NCBI RefSeq assembly: GCF_947242115.1
Contig: NC_074725.1
Coordinates: 16,803,511 to 16,867,510, forward strand
Direction: 5' to 3'
Length of the DNA stretch: 64,000 nt
Origin: Biomphalaria glabrata
Taxonomy: Eukaryota; Mollusca; Gastropoda; Planorbidae
In this document: positions 34,683 through 48,631 of the stretch, one piece after another
How the letters are laid out: the number at the start of each line of letters is the position of its first letter
Position numbering within the stretch: the first letter of the stretch is position 1
Translations under genes and position numbers: made by a program
The notes under the pieces: model-generated
Told to the model about the DNA's origin: nothing
Database searches by the model: none
Seen by the model: the letters and a program-made list of their open reading frames with translations, nothing else

Positions 34683-35738
34683 TGACTTTCTTTCTGTATT
34701 TCTAGCACCAGAAAAAAAAAAACAACTATTGAAGTGTTTCCTTTACGGTCTGTCAGACCCGAGTTTAGAGTCGTAAATGTTTGAAAGAGCTGCTGAGCAG
34801 CATTTGGCAATCTTAATCTTAATAGAGTTTTTTTTCTTCTCTCCTGTGCATCTTTGAAAGTGTCCATAAAGGATTTAGGCAAAGCTCCTTGAGACTGGGA
34901 AAAAAAGTAGAAAGATTACTCAACACATCAGCTGTCAGCTAGTTTCTGCTTGTTTGTTTAAGAGATGCTTTCCTCCAGTGTGCTTGACATTGCAGCTTCT
35001 AGGTGTTTTTTTTAATGATCTTAACTCCATTCCGATAATCTGAATCCATCTGTTGTTTCAGAAAGGCTTTAGCTATGCAATACCGTTTATTATACTCTTA
35101 TTAGTTATTAAAATAATGAGTGGCCCAAAAGCTGTCACAGCGGGTGTCGGGGAACATGGTTTTTTTTAAATTTACACATTAAATGTGGGCCGCCTATTGG
35201 TGATCTTAGTTGTGGCCACTGGTCCGCCCTCTCCTTTACGATATAGCTGTTCTAATAACACAATGTTTCCTACTTCGAGAAGAGTTTCATTGAAAGGGGG
35301 AGATTACAGTTTAGTCTATCGATCACATTATAAATCAAATCTTTTAAGTAGCAATGAAAAGCTTATCTAATGTATAAACTGCACAAATAGAATCAGGATC
35401 TTTGTTTCATTCTTTGAAACTCCAGACGGCAAATTAATTAAATTAATATCAAATAATAAAAAAAATTACAAACTTTAAAATTGGTATAGAAACATTAAGA
35501 TTATAAGATTACACAAATTAGAAATGTTTATGTATTCAGAGGATACCATAAATTGTGAGCATTACATCGTATACGTTTTACAGAGGAAAGGAATTGTTGG
35601 TAATTCAAGTTTTTTTTCCAAAGAGGGATAATATAATTTCTTCGCTTTTTAGCAGTGCAGAGTTGTTGTTTTTTTAAAGTTCTTCCTGTTTGAGGCTACA
35701 TTTATTTGAATTTAGTTTGCAAGGTTAAAGTTCAGTGT
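34683..35738. other. No gene seen between tandem repeat and hairpin MITE
   Basis: AT-rich. A minus-strand open stretch (34690-34880) ends near the tandem repeat but has no recognisable domain. The missing first exon of the EGF gene could lie here or beyond the minisatellite. I find no convincing signal peptide. Confidence 0.4.
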
Positions 35739-35899
35739 ACCTCATTCACCAATCGCAAACAAACAACATTTACCCATGTGATATTATTGATACAACAATG
35801 AAAATTACGTATCACGTGACAGCCTTTATGGATTGCGTAATTTGTATAGAAGATATAGAGAACCACGTGGCAAAATGTTGTTTGATTGGTGAATGAGGT
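35739..35899. mobile_element. Hairpin MITE, 161 bp, abutting the minisatellite
   Basis: ACCTCATTCACCAATC (35739-35754) is perfectly inverted at 35884-35899. With short gaps the pairing continues inward over AAACAACATTT and a CC..GTG block, so the arms are about 40 bp. There is no coding, and no clear target duplication was found. It ends 50 bp before the minisatellite begins. Confidence 0.75.
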
Positions 35900-35948
35900 C
35901 CATTTAGCGTCCTTGGCATTGTCTAGTGCTCGAGTTAATCGTGAAAAT

Positions 35949-38900
35949 CTCCACTACCTCCACTACCTCCACTACCTCCACTACCTCCACCACCTCCACT
36001 ACCTCCTCCACTACCTCCACTACCTCCACTACCTCCACTACCTCCACTACCTCCACTACCTCCACTACCTCCACTACCTCCTCCACTACCTCCACTACCT
36101 CCTCCACTACCTCCACTACCTCCACTACCTCCACTACCTCCTCCACTACCTCCACTACCTCCACTACCTCCACTACCTCCTCCACTACCTCCACTACCTC
36201 CACTACCTCCACTACCTCCTCCACTACCTCCACTACCTCCACTACCTCCACTACCTCCACTACCTCCTCCACTACCTCCACTACCTCCACTACCTCCACT
36301 ACCTCCACTACCTCCACTACCTCCACTACCTCCACTACCTCCTCCACTACCTCCACTACCTCCACTACCTCCACTACCTCCACTACCTCCACTACCTCCA
36401 CTACCACCTCCACTACCTCCACCACCTCCACTACCTCCACCACCTCCACCACCTCCACTACCTCCACTAACTCCACTACCTCCACTACCACCTCCACTAC
36501 CTCCACTACCTCCACTACCACCTCCACTACCTCCACTACCTCCACTACCACCTCCACTACCTCCACTACCTCCACTACCTCCACTACCTCCACCAACTCC
36601 ACTACCTCCACTACCTCCACTACCTCCACTACCTCCACTACCTCCACTACCACCTCCACTACCTCCACCACCTCCACTACCTCCACCACCTCCACCACCT
36701 CCACTACCTCCACTACCTCCACTACCTCCACTACCACCTCCACTACCTCCACTACCTCCACTACCACCTCCACTACCTCCACTACCTCCACTACCACCTC
36801 CACTACCTCCACTACCTCCACTACCACCTCCACTACCTCCACTACCTCCACTACCACCTCCACTACCTCCACTACCTCCACTACCACCTCCACTACCTCC
36901 ACTACCTCCACTACCACCTCCACTACCTCCACTACCTCCACTACCACCTCCACTACCTCCACTACCTCCACTACCACCTCCACTACCTCCACTACCTCCA
37001 CTACCTCCACTACCTCCACTACCTCCACTACCACCTCCACTACCTCCACCACCTCCACTACCTCCACCACCTCCACTACCTCCACTACCTCCACTACCAC
37101 CTCCACTACCTCCACTACCTCCACTACCTCCACTACCACCTCCACTACCTCCACTACCTCCACTACCTCCACTACCTCCACTACCACCTCCACTACCTCC
37201 ACCACCTCCACTACCTCCACTACCTCCACTACCTCCACTACCTCCACTACCTCCACTACCTCCACTACCTCCACTACCTCCACCACCTCCACTACCTCCA
37301 CTACCTCCACCACCTCCACTACCTCCACCACCTCCACTACCTCCACTAACTCCACTACCTCCACTACCTCCACTACCTCCACTACCTCCATTACCTCCAC
37401 TACCACCTCCACTACCTCCACTACCTCCACTACCTCCACTACCTCCACTACCTCCACTACCTCCACTACCACCTCCACTACCTCCACTACCTCCACTACC
37501 TCCACTACCACCTCCACTACCTCCACTACCTCCACTACCTCCACTACCTCCACTACCACCTCCACTACCTCCACTACCTCCACTACCTCCACTACCTCCA
37601 CTACCTCCACCACCTCCACTACCTCCACTACCTCCACCACCTCCACTACCTCCACTACCTCCACTACCTCCACTACCTCCACTACCTACTCCACTACCAC
37701 CTCCACTACCTCCACTACCTCCACTACCACCTCCACTACCTCCACTACCTCCACTACCACCTCCACTACCTCCACTACCTCCACTACCACCTCCACTACC
37801 TCCACTACCTCCACTACCACCTCCACTACCTCCACTACCTCCACTACCTCCACTACCTCCACTACCTCCACCACCTCCACTACCTCCACTACCTCCACTA
37901 CCTCCACTACCTCCACTACCTCCACTACCTCCACCACCTCCACTACCTCCACTACCACCTCCACTACCTCCACTACCACCTCCACTACCTCCACTACCAC
38001 CTCCACTACCTCCACTACCACCTCCACTACCTCCACTACCACCTCCACTACCTCCACTACCTCCACTACCACCTCCACTACCTCCACCACCTCCACTACC
38101 TCCACTACCTCCACCACCTCCACTACCTCCACTACCTCCACTACCTCCACTACCTCCACTACCTCCACCACCTCCACTACCTACACTACCTCCACTACCT
38201 CCACTACCTCCACTACCACCTCCACTACCTCCACTACCTCCACTACCTCCACTACCACCTCCACTACCTCCACTACCTCCACTACCACCTCCACTACCTC
38301 CACTACCTCCACTACCACCTCCACTACCTCCACTACCTCCACTACCTCCACTACCTCCACTACCTCCACTACCTCCACTACCTCCACCACCTCCACTACC
38401 TCCACTACCTCCACTAGTTCCACTACCTCCACTACCTCCACTACCTCCACCACCTCCACTACCTCCACTACCACCTCCACTACCTCCACTACCACCTCCA
38501 CTACCTCCACTACCTCCACTACTACCTCCACTACCTCCACTACCTCCACTACCACCTCCACTACCTCCACTACCACCTCCACTACCTCCACTACCTCCAC
38601 TATCTCCACTACCTCCACTACCTCCACTACCACCTCCACTACCTCCACTACCTCCACTACCACCTCCACTACCTCCACTACCTCCACTACCTCCACTACC
38701 TCCACTACCTCCACTACCTCCACTACCACCTCCACTACCTCCACTACCTCCACTACCACATCCACTACCTCCACTACCTCCACTACCACCTCCACTACCT
38801 CCACTACCTCCACTACCACCTCCACTACCTCCACTACCTCCACTACCACCTCCACTACCTCCACTACCTCCACTACCTCCACTACCTCCACCACCTCCAC

Positions 38901-41900
38901 TACCTCCACTACCTCCACTACCTCCACTACCTCCACTACCACTTCCACTACCTCCACTACCTCCACTACCTCCACTACCACCTCCACTACCTCCACCACC
39001 TCCACTACCTCCACTACCTCCACCACCTCCACTACCTCCACTACCTCCACTACCTCCACTACCTCCACTACCTCCACTACCTCCACTACCACCTCCACTA
39101 CCTCCACTACCTCCACTACCTCCACTACCTCCACTACCTCCACTACCTCCACTACCTCCACTACCTCCACTACCTCCACTACCTCTACTACCTCCACCAC
39201 CTCCACTACCTCCACTACCTCCACTACCTCCACTACCTCCACTACCTCCACCACCTCCACTACCTCCACTACCACCTCCACTACCTCCACTACCACCTCC
39301 ACTACCTCCACTACCACCTCCACTACCTCCACTACCACCTCCACTACCTCCACTACCTCCACTACTACCTCCACTACCTCCACTACCTCCACTACCACCT
39401 CCACTACCTCCACTACCACCTCCACTACCTCCACTACCTCCACTATCTCCACTACCTCCACTACCTCCACTACCACCTCCACTACCTCCACTACCTCCAC
39501 TACCACCTCCACTACCTCCACTACCTCCACTACCTCCACTACCTCCACTACCTCCACTACCACCTCCACTACCTCCACTACCTCCACTACCACATCCACT
39601 ACCTCCACTACCTCCACTACCACCTCCACTACCTCCACTACCTCCACTACCACCTCCACTACCTCCACTACCTCCACTACCACCTCCACTACCTCCACTA
39701 CCTCCACTACCTCCACCACCTCCACTACCTCTATTACCTACACTACCTCCACTACCTACACTACCACTTCCACTACCTCCACTACCTCCACTACCTCCAT
39801 TACCACCTCCACTACCTCCACCACCTCCACTACCTCCACTACCTCCACCACCTCCACTACCTCCACTACCTCCACTACCTCCACTACCTCCACTACCTCC
39901 ACTACCTCCACTACCTCCACTACCTCCACCACCTACACTACCTCCACTACCTCCACTACCTCCACTACCACCTCCACTACCTCCACTACCTCCACTACCT
40001 CCACTACCACCTCCACTACCTCCACTACCTCCACTACCACCTCCACTACCTCCACTACCTCCACTACCACCTCCACTACCTCCACTACCTCCACTACCTC
40101 CACTACCTCCACTACCTCCACTACCTCCACCACCTCCACCACCTCCACTACCTCCACTACCTCCACTACCTCCACTACCTCCACTACCTCCACTACCTCC
40201 ACCACCTCCACTACCTCCACTACCACCTCCACTACCTCCACTACCACCTCCACTACCTCCACTACCTTTACTACTACCTCCACTACCTCCACTACCTCCA
40301 CTACCACCTCCACTACCTCCACTACCACCTCCACTACCTCCACTACCTCCACTATCTCCACTACCTCCACTACCTCCACTACCACCTCCACTACCTCCAC
40401 TACCTCCACTACCACCTCCACTACCTCCACTACCTCCACTACCTCCACTACCTCCACTACCTCCACTACCTCCACTACCTCCACTACCTCCACTACCACC
40501 TCCACTACCTCCACTACCTCCACTACCACATCCACTACCTCCACTACCTCCACTACCACCTCCACTACCTCCACTACCTCCACTACCACCTCCACTACCT
40601 CCACTACCTCCACTACCACCTCCACTACCTCCACTACCTCCACTACCTCCACTACCTCCACCACCTCCACTACCTCCACTACCTCCACTACCTCCACTAC
40701 CTCCACTACCACTTCCACTACCTCCACTACCTCCACTACCTCCACTACCACCTCCACTACCTCCACCACCTCCACTACCTCCACTACCTCCACCACCTCC
40801 ACTACCTCCACTACCTCCACTACCTCCACTACCTCCACTACCTCCACTACCTCCACTACCACCTCCACTACCTCCACTACCTCCACTACCTCCACTACCT
40901 ACACTACCTCCACTACCTCCACTACCTCCACTACCACCTCCACTACCTCCACTACCTCCACTACCTCCACTACTACCTCCACTACCTCCACTACCTCCAC
41001 TACCACATCCACTACCTCCACTACCTCCACTACCACCTCCACTACCTCCACTACCTCCACTACCACCTCCACTACCTCCACTACCTCCACTACCACCTCC
41101 ACTACCTCCACTACCTCCACTACCTCCACTACCTCCACCACCTCCACTACCTCCACTACCTCCACTACCTCCACTACCTCCACTACCACTTCCACTACCT
41201 CCACTACCTCCACTACCTCCACTACCACCTCCACTACCTCCACCACCTCCACTACCTCCACTACCTCCACCACCTCCACTACCTCCACTACCTCCACTAC
41301 CTCCACTACCTCCACTACCTCCACTACCTCCACTACCACCTCCACTACCTCCACTACCTCCACTACCTCCACTACCTACACTACCTCCACTACCTCCACT
41401 ACCTCCACTACCACCTCCACTACCTCCACTACCTCCACTACCTCCACTACCACCTCCACTACCTCCACTACCTCCACTACCACCTCCACTACCTCCACTA
41501 CCTCCACTACCACCTCCACTACCTCCACTACCTCCACTACCTCCACTACCTCCACTACCTCCACTACCTCCACTACCTCCACCACCTCCACTACCTCCAC
41601 TACCTCCACTACCTCCACTACCTCCACTACCTCCACCACCTCCACTACCTCTACTACCACCTCCACTACCTCCACTACCACCTCCACTACCTCCACTACC
41701 TCCACTACTACCTCCACTACCTCCACTACCTCCACTACCACCTCCACTACCTCCACTACCACCTCCACTACCTCCACTACCTCCACTATCTCCACTACCT
41801 CCACTACCTCCACTACCACCTCCACTACCTCCACTACCTCCACTACCACCTTCACTACCTCCACTACCTCCACTACCTCCACTACCTCCACTACCTCCAC

Positions 41901-44900
41901 TACCTCCACTACCACCTCCACTACCTCCACTACCTCCACTACCACATCCACTACCTCCACTACCTCCACTACCACCTCCACTACCTCCACTACCTCCACT
42001 ACCACCTCCACTACCTCCACTACCTCCACTACCACCTCCACTACCTCCACTACCTCCACTACCTCCACTACCTCCACCACCTCCACTACCTCCACTACCT
42101 CCACTACCTCCACTACCTCCACTACCACTTCCACTACCTCCACTACCTCCACTACCTCCACTACCACCTCCACTACCTCCACCACCTCCACTACCTCCAC
42201 TACCTCCACCACCTCCACTACCTCCACTACCTCCACTACCTCCACTACCTCCACTACCTCCACTACCTCCACTACCTCCACCACCTCCACTACCTACACT
42301 ACCTCCACTACCTCCACTACCTCCACTACCACCTCCACTACCTCCACTACCTCCACTACCTCCACTACCACCTCCACTACCTCCACTACCTCCACTACCA
42401 CCTCCACTACCTCCACTACCTCCACTACCACCTCCACTACCTCCACTACCTCCACTACCTCCACTACCTCCACTACCTCCACTACCTCCACCACCTCCAC
42501 TACCTCCACTACCTCCACTAGTTCCACTACCTCCACTACCTCCACTACCTCCACCACCTCCACTACCACCACTACCACCTCCACTACCTCCACTACCACC
42601 TCCACTACCTCCACTACCTCCACTACTACCTCCACTACCTCCACTACCTCCACTACCACCTCCACTACCTCCACTACCACCTCCACTACCTCCACTACCT
42701 CCACTATCTCCACTACCTCCACTACCTCCACTACCACCTCCACTACCTCCACTACCTCCACTACCACCTCCACTACCTCCACTACCTCCACTACCTCCAC
42801 TACCTCCACTACCTCCACTACCTCCACTACCACCTCCACTACCTCCACTACCTCCACTACCACATCCACTACCTCCACTACCTCCACTACCACCTCCACT
42901 ACCTCCACTACCTCCACTACCACCTCCACTACCTCCACTACCTCCACTACCACCTCCACTACCTCCACTACCTCCACTACCTCCACTACCTCCACCACCT
43001 CCACTACCTCCACTACCTCCACTACCTCCACTACCACTTCCACTACCTCCACTACCTCCACTACCTCCACAACCACCTCCACTACCTCCACCACCTCCAC
43101 TACCTCCACTACCTCCACTACCTCCACTACCTCCACTACCTCCACTACCACCTCCACTACCTCCACTACCTCCACTACCTCCACTACCTACACTACCTCC
43201 ACTACCTCCACTACCTCCACTACCACCTCCACTACCTCCACTACCTCCACTACCTCCACTACCACCTCCACTACCTCCACTACCTCCACTACCACCTCCA
43301 CTACCTCCACTACCTCCACTACCTCCACTACCACCTCCACTACCTCCACTACCTCCACTACCACCTCCACTACCTCCACTACCTCCACTACCACCTCCAC
43401 TACCTCCACTACCTCCACTACCTCCACCACCTCCACTACCTCCACTACCTCCACTACCTCCACTACCTCCACTACCTCCACTACCTCCACCACCTCCACT
43501 ACCTCCACTACCACCTCCACTACCTCCACTACCACCTCCACTACCTCCACTACCTCCACTACCTCCACTACCTCCACTACCTCCACTACCTCCACTACCT
43601 CCACCACCTCCACTACCTCCACTACCTCCACTACCTCCACTACCTCCACTACCTCCACTACCACCTCCACTACCTCCACTACCTCCACTACCTCCACTAC
43701 CACCTCCACTACCTCCACCACCTCCACTACCTCCACTACCTCCACCACCTCCACTACCTCCACTACCTCCACTACCTCCACTACCTCCACTACCTCCACT
43801 ACCTCCACTACCTCCACTACCACCTCCACTACCTTCACTACCTCCACTACCACCTCCACTACCTCCACTACCTCCACTACCTCCACTACCTCCACTACCT
43901 CCACTACCTCCACTACCTCCACTACCACCTCCACTACCTCCACTACCTCCACTACCTCCACTACCTCCACTACCTCCACTACTACCTCCACTACCTCCAC
44001 TACCTCCACTACCACCTCCACTACCTCCACTACCACCTCCACTACCTCCACTACCTCCACTATCTCCACTACCTCCACTACCTCCACTACCACCTCCACT
44101 ACCTCCACTACCTCCACTACCACCTCCACTACCTCCACTACCTCCACTACCTCCACTACCTCCACTACCTCCACTACCTCCACTACCACCTCCACTACCT
44201 CCACTACCTCCACTACCACATCCACTACCTCCACTACCTCCACTACCACCTCCACTACCTCCACTACCTCCACTACCACCTCCACTACCTCCACTACCTC
44301 CACTACCACCTCCACTACCTCCACTACCTCCACTACCTCCACTACCTCCACTACCACCTCCACTACCTCCACCACCTCCACTACCTCCACTACCTCCACC
44401 ACCTCCACTACCTCCACTACCTCCACTACCTCCACTACCTCCACTACCTCCACTACCTCCACTACCTCCACTACCACCTCCACTACCTCCACTACCTCCA
44501 CTACCACCTCCACTACCTCCACTACCTCCACTACCTCCACTACCTACACTACCTCCACTACCTCCACTACCTCCACTACCACCTCCACTACCTCCACTAC
44601 CTCCACTACCACCTCCACTACCTCCACTACCTCCACTACCACCTCCACTACCTCCACTACCTCCACTACCTCCACTACCTCCACTACCTCCACTACCTCC
44701 ACTACCTCCACTACCTCCACCACCTCCACTACCTCCACTACCTCCACTACCTCCACTACCTCCACCACCTCCACTACCTCCACTACCACCTCCACTACCT
44801 CCACTACCTCCACTACCTCCACTACCTCCATTACCTCCACTACCTCCTCCACTACCTCCACTACCTCCACTACCTCCACTACCTCCACTACCTCCACTAC

Positions 44901-45289
44901 CTCCACTACCTCCTCCACTACCTCCACTACCTCCACTACCTCCACTACCTCCACTACCTCCACTACCTCCTCCACTACCTCCACTACCTCCACTACCACC
45001 TCCACTACCTCCACTACCACCTCCACTACCTCCACTACCTCCACTACCACCTCCACTACCTCCACTACCTCCACTACCTCCACTACCTCCACTACCTCCA
45101 CTACCTCCTTTACTACCTCCACTACCTCCACTACCACCTCCACTACCTCCACTACCTCCACTACCTCCTCCACTACCTCCACTACCTCCACTACCTCCAC
45201 TACCTCCACTACCTCCACTACCTCCTCCACTACCTCCACTACCTCCACTACCTCCACTACCTCCACTACCTCCACTACCTCCACTACTC
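35949..45289. repeat. 9.3-kb minisatellite, 9-bp unit CCACTACCT, with higher-order repeats
   Basis: Roughly a thousand units of CCACTACCT, with two length variants: 12-bp CCACTACCACCT in the interior and CCTCCT insertions near both ends. The + strand is almost free of G; the only Gs I noticed are in two TAGTTCC variants near 38415 and 42519. Marker variants recur together: CCACATCC near 38757, 39591, 40527, 41005, 41944, 42862 and 44217, and TATCTCC near 38601, 39443, 40353, 41787, 42705 and 44062. They show higher-order repeats of about 0.83-0.94 kb, plus a 478-bp and a 1.36-kb version. One + frame (Ser-Thr-Thr)n is open throughout, but it starts at GTG with no ATG and the unit codons cannot reach a stop by one substitution, so I treat it as non-coding. 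Confidence 0.95.
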
Positions 45290-45950
45290 TGGCTTTGATG
45301 ATATAAATACTAAACGATACAACGAGATATCTGTAGAGTAGTTTTTTTTTTTTTTGTTTTTTTTTTTACACCAATTCAATAGAATGTATGTGCCATTGAG
45401 AAAAGCAACAAGACATGTGCAAGAAGAACTTAGTGACACTCGCACACACAGATCTACAGGAATAAATGATTCAACAATCTGACAACTTATACAACCATCG
45501 GCGAGTGATAAATTCAGCGCCATGAAAAAACACTTTCATTTCTCTCAAGATGGCTTCATCCATTCATGCTGACAGATCGGAACAATCCATCGAACCAGAC
45601 GTAACTCTTCTTCCTTTGAAACAATCAAAATATTGTTACGTTCGCTTATCAGATCGACCTTTCACCCTTTTATTCCAATCAGCGCTTTCCCCAATGCCCC
45701 ATTCATCTAATCAGCTGCGATAGAACACCGATCTCTGGCCTTGTCAGTGGCTAATTTATTTGGCTGGCATTTCCTTCTCGGGTTTGCTTCAAATTTCCTA
45801 ACGTTAACACAATTGGAAATTGAGATTTTTTTTTTTTTTGCAGTGCAATTAAGACACAAGTCCAGAAATCTGATAATTTTCTTTGGGTAGGTTGACAAAT
45901 TTTACGTAATTCAAATGGAACAGAATTTCTTCAAAAAGAAAAAAAAAATA
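45290..45950. other. No gene seen
   Basis: Right flank of the minisatellite. There are poly-T tracts at 45341-45367 and 45827-45839. No coding frame or repeat is recognised. Confidence 0.45.
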
Positions 45951-46366
45951 GTCTTATTTTATATTTCTTCAACTCTTCAAATGAACTGGTTCACTTTAAT
46001 TGATCAGCATATCGGGATGAGATGGCATTGCAATGGAAGTGGAAATATGTTTATTTGCTTAGATTTGGATTGAAGGGATCCAAAGAGAGGCTGAGAGTCA
46101 AACGTAATTAAAACCTAACGCTGTGAACGTTTTATTCTGACTAGATTTGTTTTGATGGCCGCGTGTCTCTGATGGACACGTGAGCTAACTGGACTTCTCG
46201 CATGAGTGAAGAAAAGGACAAGTGCTTAGTTCTGCGCGTTTAGATTCCTGCTTTCCTTTTATTAGTGCAGACGAGGCTGTTCTCATCAATTAGGCCAACA
46301 GAAGCAGACAAGATAAATTTAAGTGAACCAGTTCATTTGAAGCATTGAAGAAATATAAAATAAGAC
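45951..46366. mobile_element. TIR element, 416 bp, non-autonomous
   Basis: Long terminal inverted repeats of about 48 bp: the outer GTCTTATTTTATATTTCTTC at 45951 is inverted at 46347-46366, and the pairing continues through TTCAAATGAACTGGTTCACTT with few mismatches. The interior has no coding and no recognised transposase. Superfamily is unknown, and no clear target duplication is seen. Confidence 0.8.
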
Positions 46367-46598
46367 AATGTGTTTTTTTTCTTGAAAAAAAACGTGTGTT
46401 TTTTTTTTCCGGTTAGTGTCCGTGTTTTCTGTTATAGATCAAACGCAATGGCGAACATTCTAATTTTAGAACTTGTCAACATACCACGATCAGTTAAATT
46501 AAATTATTATTATTATGTTAGAAATGAACGAGTAGTCATTCTCTGGCGCTGCCAGGGTCGAGTTTCGCTAAAGAGAAACAAAATTCATCGTAGTCCCT

Positions 46599-48631
46599 TT
46601 AACAGTTTCCACTGAGGAATTTTCTGGTGATGTGGCAGGTCTGCAGCAGTACCGCCTTCTGACAGGCAACGAAGATGTTCCTAGGAATGTTAAGGGCCTT
46701 GAAGGTGTCTGTGAGGTCAGTTGTTATTATCCCCTCGGTTGATATAACAATGGGGTATATTGTTATTTTGGACAATTTCCATAGACGCTTAATCTCCAAG
46801 CCTAGGTTCCCATATTTTCTTTGTTTTTCTATCTCAGTTTTTCTTAAATTATGAGACAGTGGTACGGCGATATCGATAATGGTAGCGGTTTTTTCTTTTT
46901 TATCGATGAACAGCAGATCCGGGCGATTGAAATCTACCGTTTTGTCGGTCAGAATAGGCCTATCCCAATACAGCAGATGTTCAGTAGACTCGAGAACCTC
47001 TTGCGGAGAGTATTTATAATAAGGGGGAGTGTCCTTACCGATCAATTTGTACGTCAAAGCCAGGTGTTGGTGTATTAACTTTGCAACTTGGTTATGGCGA
47101 CCTAGGTAGGCTGATTCTGATAGGGCTGGACATCCTGCCATAATGTGTTCAATCGACTCGCCCACATTTCCACATTTTCGGCATTTGTCGACAACATTGA
47201 GTTTCAGGATATGCTTCTCGTAATTTTTTGTCCTGATTACTCTGTCCTGTATTGCTGTAACAAAGCCTTCTGTTTCAGGGTAGAGATGACCTGCTTTGAG
47301 CCATGTTAAGGAAGCAGCCTTGTCGATGTTGTCCCCATGTAATGAAGCCGGAAATTTTCCGTGGAGTGTTTTTTCTTCCCATTGGCGAATCTCATGCCCT
47401 ACGTCGTCCAAACCGATATTGACATCAGCATTGTGTAGGTTCAGAGGGGTTGCATCGGAGTCGTATTTCCGTAGGAAGGAAACTAATTTATTGCTGGAGG
47501 CGAGCAGTTTTGATCGTATTTTTAAAACTTGCATCTTACACAATTTGAAGATGTTCTGCAATCCACGACCCCCATCCTTCCTGGGCAGGTATAACCTTAT
47601 GGTGGAGGACTTGGGGTGTAGACATCGAAACTTGGTTAGTAATTTTCTAGTGAGTCTGTCAATGTCATGTAGGTCGGTGTCAGTCCATTTGATCACACCG
47701 AACGTGTAAAGGAGCACAGGGACGGCCCAGCTGTTAATTGCAGTGATGAGATTACTGCCAGACAGTTTGGTGTTGAGGATTTTATTAACTCTTTGCCTAT
47801 ATTTGCCAAGGAAGTCCTCTTTTAATTTCTTATGGTTTATCTTGGCATTCTGGTTTATTCCAAGATATTTATAAATAGAGGCGGAGTTCAATTCCTCGAT
47901 GCCTTCAAATTCAATGTTGGTGTTCGTTGCCTTGCCCTTTTTAATGCTTATGATGCCACACTTATCCAGGCCAAAAGACATACAGATATCGTCACTAAAG
48001 CATTTTACCGTTTTGATTAAGGTGTGTAATTTTTGCTCGGTTTCTGCATATAGCTTTAGATCATCCATGTATAATAAGTGGGACACACATTTTGTACATT
48101 TAGTGTCAACCCTAAAACCGTTTGTAGAGTCTTGGAGTAATGTAGATAGAGGATTAATCGCTAGGCAGAACCAGAGTGGAGATAGTGAGTCACCCTGGTA
48201 TATACCTCTTCTTATGTGCACAGAACCTAGTTTATCACGATTTAGGTGCAGGTTTATCTTCCAATTATCCATACAGACTTTCAATAGTTGTTTTATTCTT
48301 GGGTTGATTCTATGGATGTCCAGGGTTTTTAATAGCCAATCATGCGGAACTGAATCGAAAGCTTTTTTGTAGTCGATGTAACACATGTGTAAATTTCTCT
48401 TTCTTCTATTAGCTTGATGCAATATAATACCATCTATAGTTAGCTGTACTTTACAGCCCATCGACTCTTCAATGCAACCTTGTTGTTCATCTGCTAGTAG
48501 CTTATGGGCAGAACAAAATTTATACATTTTACTTTTTAAAAGTGAAGTTAATAGTTTATACACCACTGACAGACAAGTGATAGGGCGATAGTTTGATGGT
48601 TGGTTCGCATCCCCTTTTTTGGGGAGGAGAG
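46599..48631 (-). CDS. LINE reverse transcriptase with restriction-like endonuclease (partial)
   Basis: About 677 codons are open on the minus strand without a break. The order is LLPKKGDANQPSNYRPITCL, YIDYKKAFDSVPHDW (motif A), YQGDSLSPLWFCLAINPL (motif B), LLYMDDLKLYAE (motif C, catalytic YMDD), then a thumb region. Next comes a CCHC finger CRKCGNVGESIEHIMAGC (C-x2-C-x8-H-x4-C). The endonuclease core RPDLLFIDK...TIIDIAVP holds the PD...D catalytic pattern. The product copies its own RNA at a nick it makes in target DNA. The N-terminal part is cut off at the LTR insertion and by 5' truncation. The long clean frame suggests a fairly recent copy. Confidence 0.85.

Noticed and set aside
34553-34882. 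109-codon minus-strand frame as a host gene
   Set aside because: Half of it is the 61-bp tandem repeat and the rest has no recognised domain.
35904-45284. Minus-strand Glu-Val-Val repeat frames
   Set aside because: These are the other strand of the same minisatellite. They break wherever the TACACT variant occurs.
35926-45306. 3126-codon Ser/Thr-rich open frame as a protein-coding gene
   Set aside because: It begins at GTG right after a stop, has no ATG, and the repeat unit itself cannot mutate to a stop in one step. It is reported as a minisatellite with the coding idea left as a question.
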